Shown here: piece by piece, positions 6,493-8,242 of the stretch | Numbering within the stretch: the first letter of the stretch is position 1 | Layout of the letters: each line of letters starts with the position of its first letter | Assembly (NCBI GenBank): GCA_011056825.1 | Contig: DSBH01000162.1 | Coordinates: 1-8,242 of the forward strand | Length of the DNA stretch: 8,242 nucleotides | DNA from: Deltaproteobacteria bacterium | GTDB lineage: Bacteria > Desulfobacterota > Syntrophia > Syntrophales > UBA2210 | Direction: 5' to 3' | The notes under the pieces: generated by a model | Seen by the model: only the letters and a program-made list of their open reading frames with translations | Databases searched by the model: none | What the model was told of the DNA's origin: nothing | Program-made: the position numbers and the translations under genes

Positions 6493-7776
6493 ATGGGACC
6501 GGATCTGAAACGTCTTGTTGAGCAAATAGGCAAGGAAAAAGGAATCGATCGGGATATTATCGTCGAGGCACTGGAAACTGCTGTTCTGACGGCCGCCAAA
6601 AAGAAACTGGGACAGGACCTGGACCTTGAAACCGCCTTCAACGAAGAAGTCGGAGAGGTAGAGGTTTTTCAGTTCAAAACGGTCGTCAATGAGGTGCTGA
6701 ACCCGGACCTGCACATATCACTGGAAGAAGCGAGGGCGACCCTGGACGAAGGCGCCGAGCTGGGTGACAGTCTGGGCATGAAAATAGAGACCAATACTTT
6801 CGGTCGCATCGGCGTGCAGGCGGCCAAACAGATTATCATTCAGAAAGTCAAGGATGCCGAACGGGACATCATTTACGACGAATACAAGGATCGCAAAGGC
6901 GATCTGGCGAACGGATCCGTCCAGCGTTTCGAGGGTGGTAACATAATTGTCAATCTCGGCCGGGCCGAGGGCATTATCCCCGTTTCCGAGCAGATCCCGC
7001 GGGAAACCTTCAAGCGGGGAGAGCGGATCCGGTCCTACATCCTGGATGTGAAACGCATCTCCAAAGGCCCTCAGATTATATTGTCGAGGACGCATCCCGC
7101 CTTTATAAAAAGCCTTTTTGAACTTGAAGTTCCTGAAATATCGGAAGGATTCATCGAGATCGTCAATGTGGCCCGCGAGCCGGGCTACCGGACGAAAATA
7201 GCTGTTCGCAGCAAGGACCGGGATATCGATCCGGTGGGGGCGTGCGTTGGCATGAGGGGGTCCCGTGTGCAGGGCGTGGTTCAGGAACTGCGGGGAGAGA
7301 AAATCGACATTGTTCCCTACTCGGAAAACTCTGTTTCCTATGTGTGCAGCGCCCTTTCGCCGGCGAAAGTTGATCGAGTGTTTATTGATGAAGAGAGCAA
7401 ATCCATCGAAGTGGTCGTACCTGATGACCAGCTTTCCCTCGCCATAGGAAAGAACGGACAGAATGTGCGCCTGGCCGCTCGTTTGACGGGATGGAAGATA
7501 GACGTAAAGAGCGGTTCAACAGTGGACGCCCAGCAGGCGGAAGCGATCAAGACGCTTCAAACGATTCCCGGTGTTGACGCCGAGTCGGCCGAATTGCTTT
7601 TCAACCAGGGATTCAAGACGATTCCCATGATAGCGGCGGCAGATCCGGAAGTGCTCGGAACGGCGATTCGCGTGGGCGGAGAACAAGCGGCCGCCTGGAT
7701 AGCTGCGGCGACGGAAGTCAATAACACCAAAGAACAGAGTGCGGACGAGACGGAAAACGGAACATCTGAAGCTTGA
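6493..7776 (+). CDS. nusA: Transcription termination/antitermination protein NusA
   Basis: NusA binds RNA polymerase and nascent RNA, promotes pausing and hairpin-dependent termination, and takes part in antitermination on rRNA. The 427-aa product has the N-terminal RNA-polymerase-binding domain (about 1-130; LVEQIGKEKGIDRDIIVEAL and ETNTFGRIGVQAAKQ), an S1 domain (about 135-200; GSVQRFEGGNIIVNLGRAEG), KH1 (about 228-285; GACVGMRGSRVQGVVQEL) and KH2 (about 300-345; LAIGKNGQNVRLAARLTG). One helix-hairpin-helix/acidic-repeat-like module follows (about 350-405; IPGVDAESAELLFNQGF), then an acidic tail. E. coli NusA (495 aa) has two such C-terminal repeats; one or none is common elsewhere. GGAGG at 6481-6485 is an excellent ribosome-binding site 7 nt before the ATG, in contrast with rimP. 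Confidence 0.98.
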   Translation: MGPDLKRLVEQIGKEKGIDRDIIVEALETAVLTAAKKKLGQDLDLETAFNEEVGEVEVFQFKTVVNEVLNPDLHISLEEARATLDEGAELGDSLGMKIETNTFGRIGVQAAKQIIIQKVKDAERDIIYDEYKDRKGDLANGSVQRFEGGNIIVNLGRAEGIIPVSEQIPRETFKRGERIRSYILDVKRISKGPQIILSRTHPAFIKSLFELEVPEISEGFIEIVNVAREPGYRTKIAVRSKDRDIDPVGACVGMRGSRVQGVVQELRGEKIDIVPYSENSVSYVCSALSPAKVDRVFIDEESKSIEVVVPDDQLSLAIGKNGQNVRLAARLTGWKIDVKSGSTVDAQQAEAIKTLQTIPGVDAESAELLFNQGFKTIPMIAAADPEVLGTAIRVGGEQAAAWIAAATEVNNTKEQSADETENGTSEA

Positions 7777-7830
7777 CAGGAACGTTTTGCCCGGGTTCCA
7801 GTGTTGAACATATACGCAGGAGTTGCGAGA

Positions 7831-8242
7831 ATGCCGAAAACGAGAGTCTACGAACTTGCCAGGGAACTCGCCGTGGACACGAAAGAGCTCATCGCGCGCC
7901 TGGAGAAGATGGGCATTGCTGTCAAGTCTCACTCCAGCACGCTCGAGGAGGATGACGCCGCCCGGGTGCGACGTGAATTTTCCCTGGGCGAGCCGGACAA
8001 GGTTGAAGAAAAACGCGTCAAACCGACGGTTATTCGCCGGCGGTCTGTTCGTGAAGCGGTCCCGGAGGAACAGGAGCAACAGCCGTCGGTAGAGGCAGAG
8101 AAGACCGAAGAGGCCGAGGAAGCTGGTAGACAGGAATCCATTCCCGAACCCGGCAAAAAAGAGGAACCGCAGCCGGAAAAAACAGCCGCGGAGCAGAAAG
8201 TCGAACAGGCGGCTGAACGGCCGCGAAAAGCCGGGGAAAAAC
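7831..8242 (+). CDS. infB: Translation initiation factor IF-2, 5' part
   Basis: IF-2 is the GTPase that brings initiator fMet-tRNA to the 30S subunit and promotes subunit joining. The frame opens with MPKTRVYELARELAVDTKEL and runs off the window end without a stop after 137 complete codons. Residues 1-50 form the IF2 N-terminal module (VYELARELAVDTKELIARLEKMGIAVKSHSSTLEEDDAARV in two halves). After the short basic VIRRRSV (68-73 region), residues from about 75 on are a low-complexity Glu/Gln/Pro/Ala/Lys linker, as usual before the G domain, which lies outside the window. AGGAG at 7818-7822 is 8 nt before ATG 7831. A GTG at 7801 is in frame but would lack a better ribosome-binding site and adds residues not typical of the family. 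It follows nusA by 54 nt, in the conserved order. Confidence 0.96.
   Translation, partial: MPKTRVYELARELAVDTKELIARLEKMGIAVKSHSSTLEEDDAARVRREFSLGEPDKVEEKRVKPTVIRRRSVREAVPEEQEQQPSVEAEKTEEAEEAGRQESIPEPGKKEEPQPEKTAAEQKVEQAAERPRKAGEK

Noticed and set aside
7777..7830. A regulatory hairpin in the nusA-infB gap (GGAAC 7779-7783 with GTTCC 7795-7799).
   Set aside because: The stem is only 5 bp with an 11-nt loop, no T-run follows, and it does not cover the infB ribosome-binding site.

Overview
The window is a stretch of bacterial core genome of moderately high G+C. All genes are on the + strand and tightly packed, with no mobile element, CRISPR array, integrase or foreign-looking segment. Gene order is rho (3' part) - rpmE - prfA - prmC - murA - hisD - tRNA-Gly(CCC) - rimP - nusA - infB (5' part). 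A rho-rpmE-prfA-prmC-murA run with a histidine-biosynthesis gene behind it resembles deltaproteobacteria (Desulfobacterota, broadly Geobacter/Syntrophus-like). That assignment rests on remembered gene order and protein style, not on a search.

Left block (1-5731): Rho terminates transcription. L31 is a ribosomal protein of the zinc-binding (four-Cys) type. RF1 reads UAA/UAG, and PrmC methylates the glutamine of the RF1 GGQ motif, so the release factor lies beside its modifying enzyme. MurA commits UDP-GlcNAc to peptidoglycan, and HisD completes histidine synthesis. From prfA onward the gaps are 35, 7 and 1 nt, as in one operon. rpmE is set off by about 100 nt upstream and 125 nt downstream; the downstream gap is rich in GC hairpins.

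Centre (5732-6003): a tRNA-Gly(CCC) gene has its own near-consensus sigma70 promoter (TTGACA, 16 nt, TAGAAT). A strong intrinsic terminator follows it and ends only 20 nt before the rimP start codon.

Right block (6004-8242): rimP, nusA and the start of infB form the widely conserved operon for 30S maturation, transcription elongation/termination and translation initiation. In E. coli this operon is headed by a tRNA gene (metY). Here a glycine tRNA holds the same place, and the terminator between tRNA and rimP suggests that readthrough, perhaps sensed through NusA or Rho, sets operon expression.

I found no evidence of an undescribed system. The most interesting points are regulatory: the tRNA/terminator/rimP arrangement, a possible RNA structure at the prfA-prmC junction that hides the prmC ribosome-binding site, and the isolated hisD.
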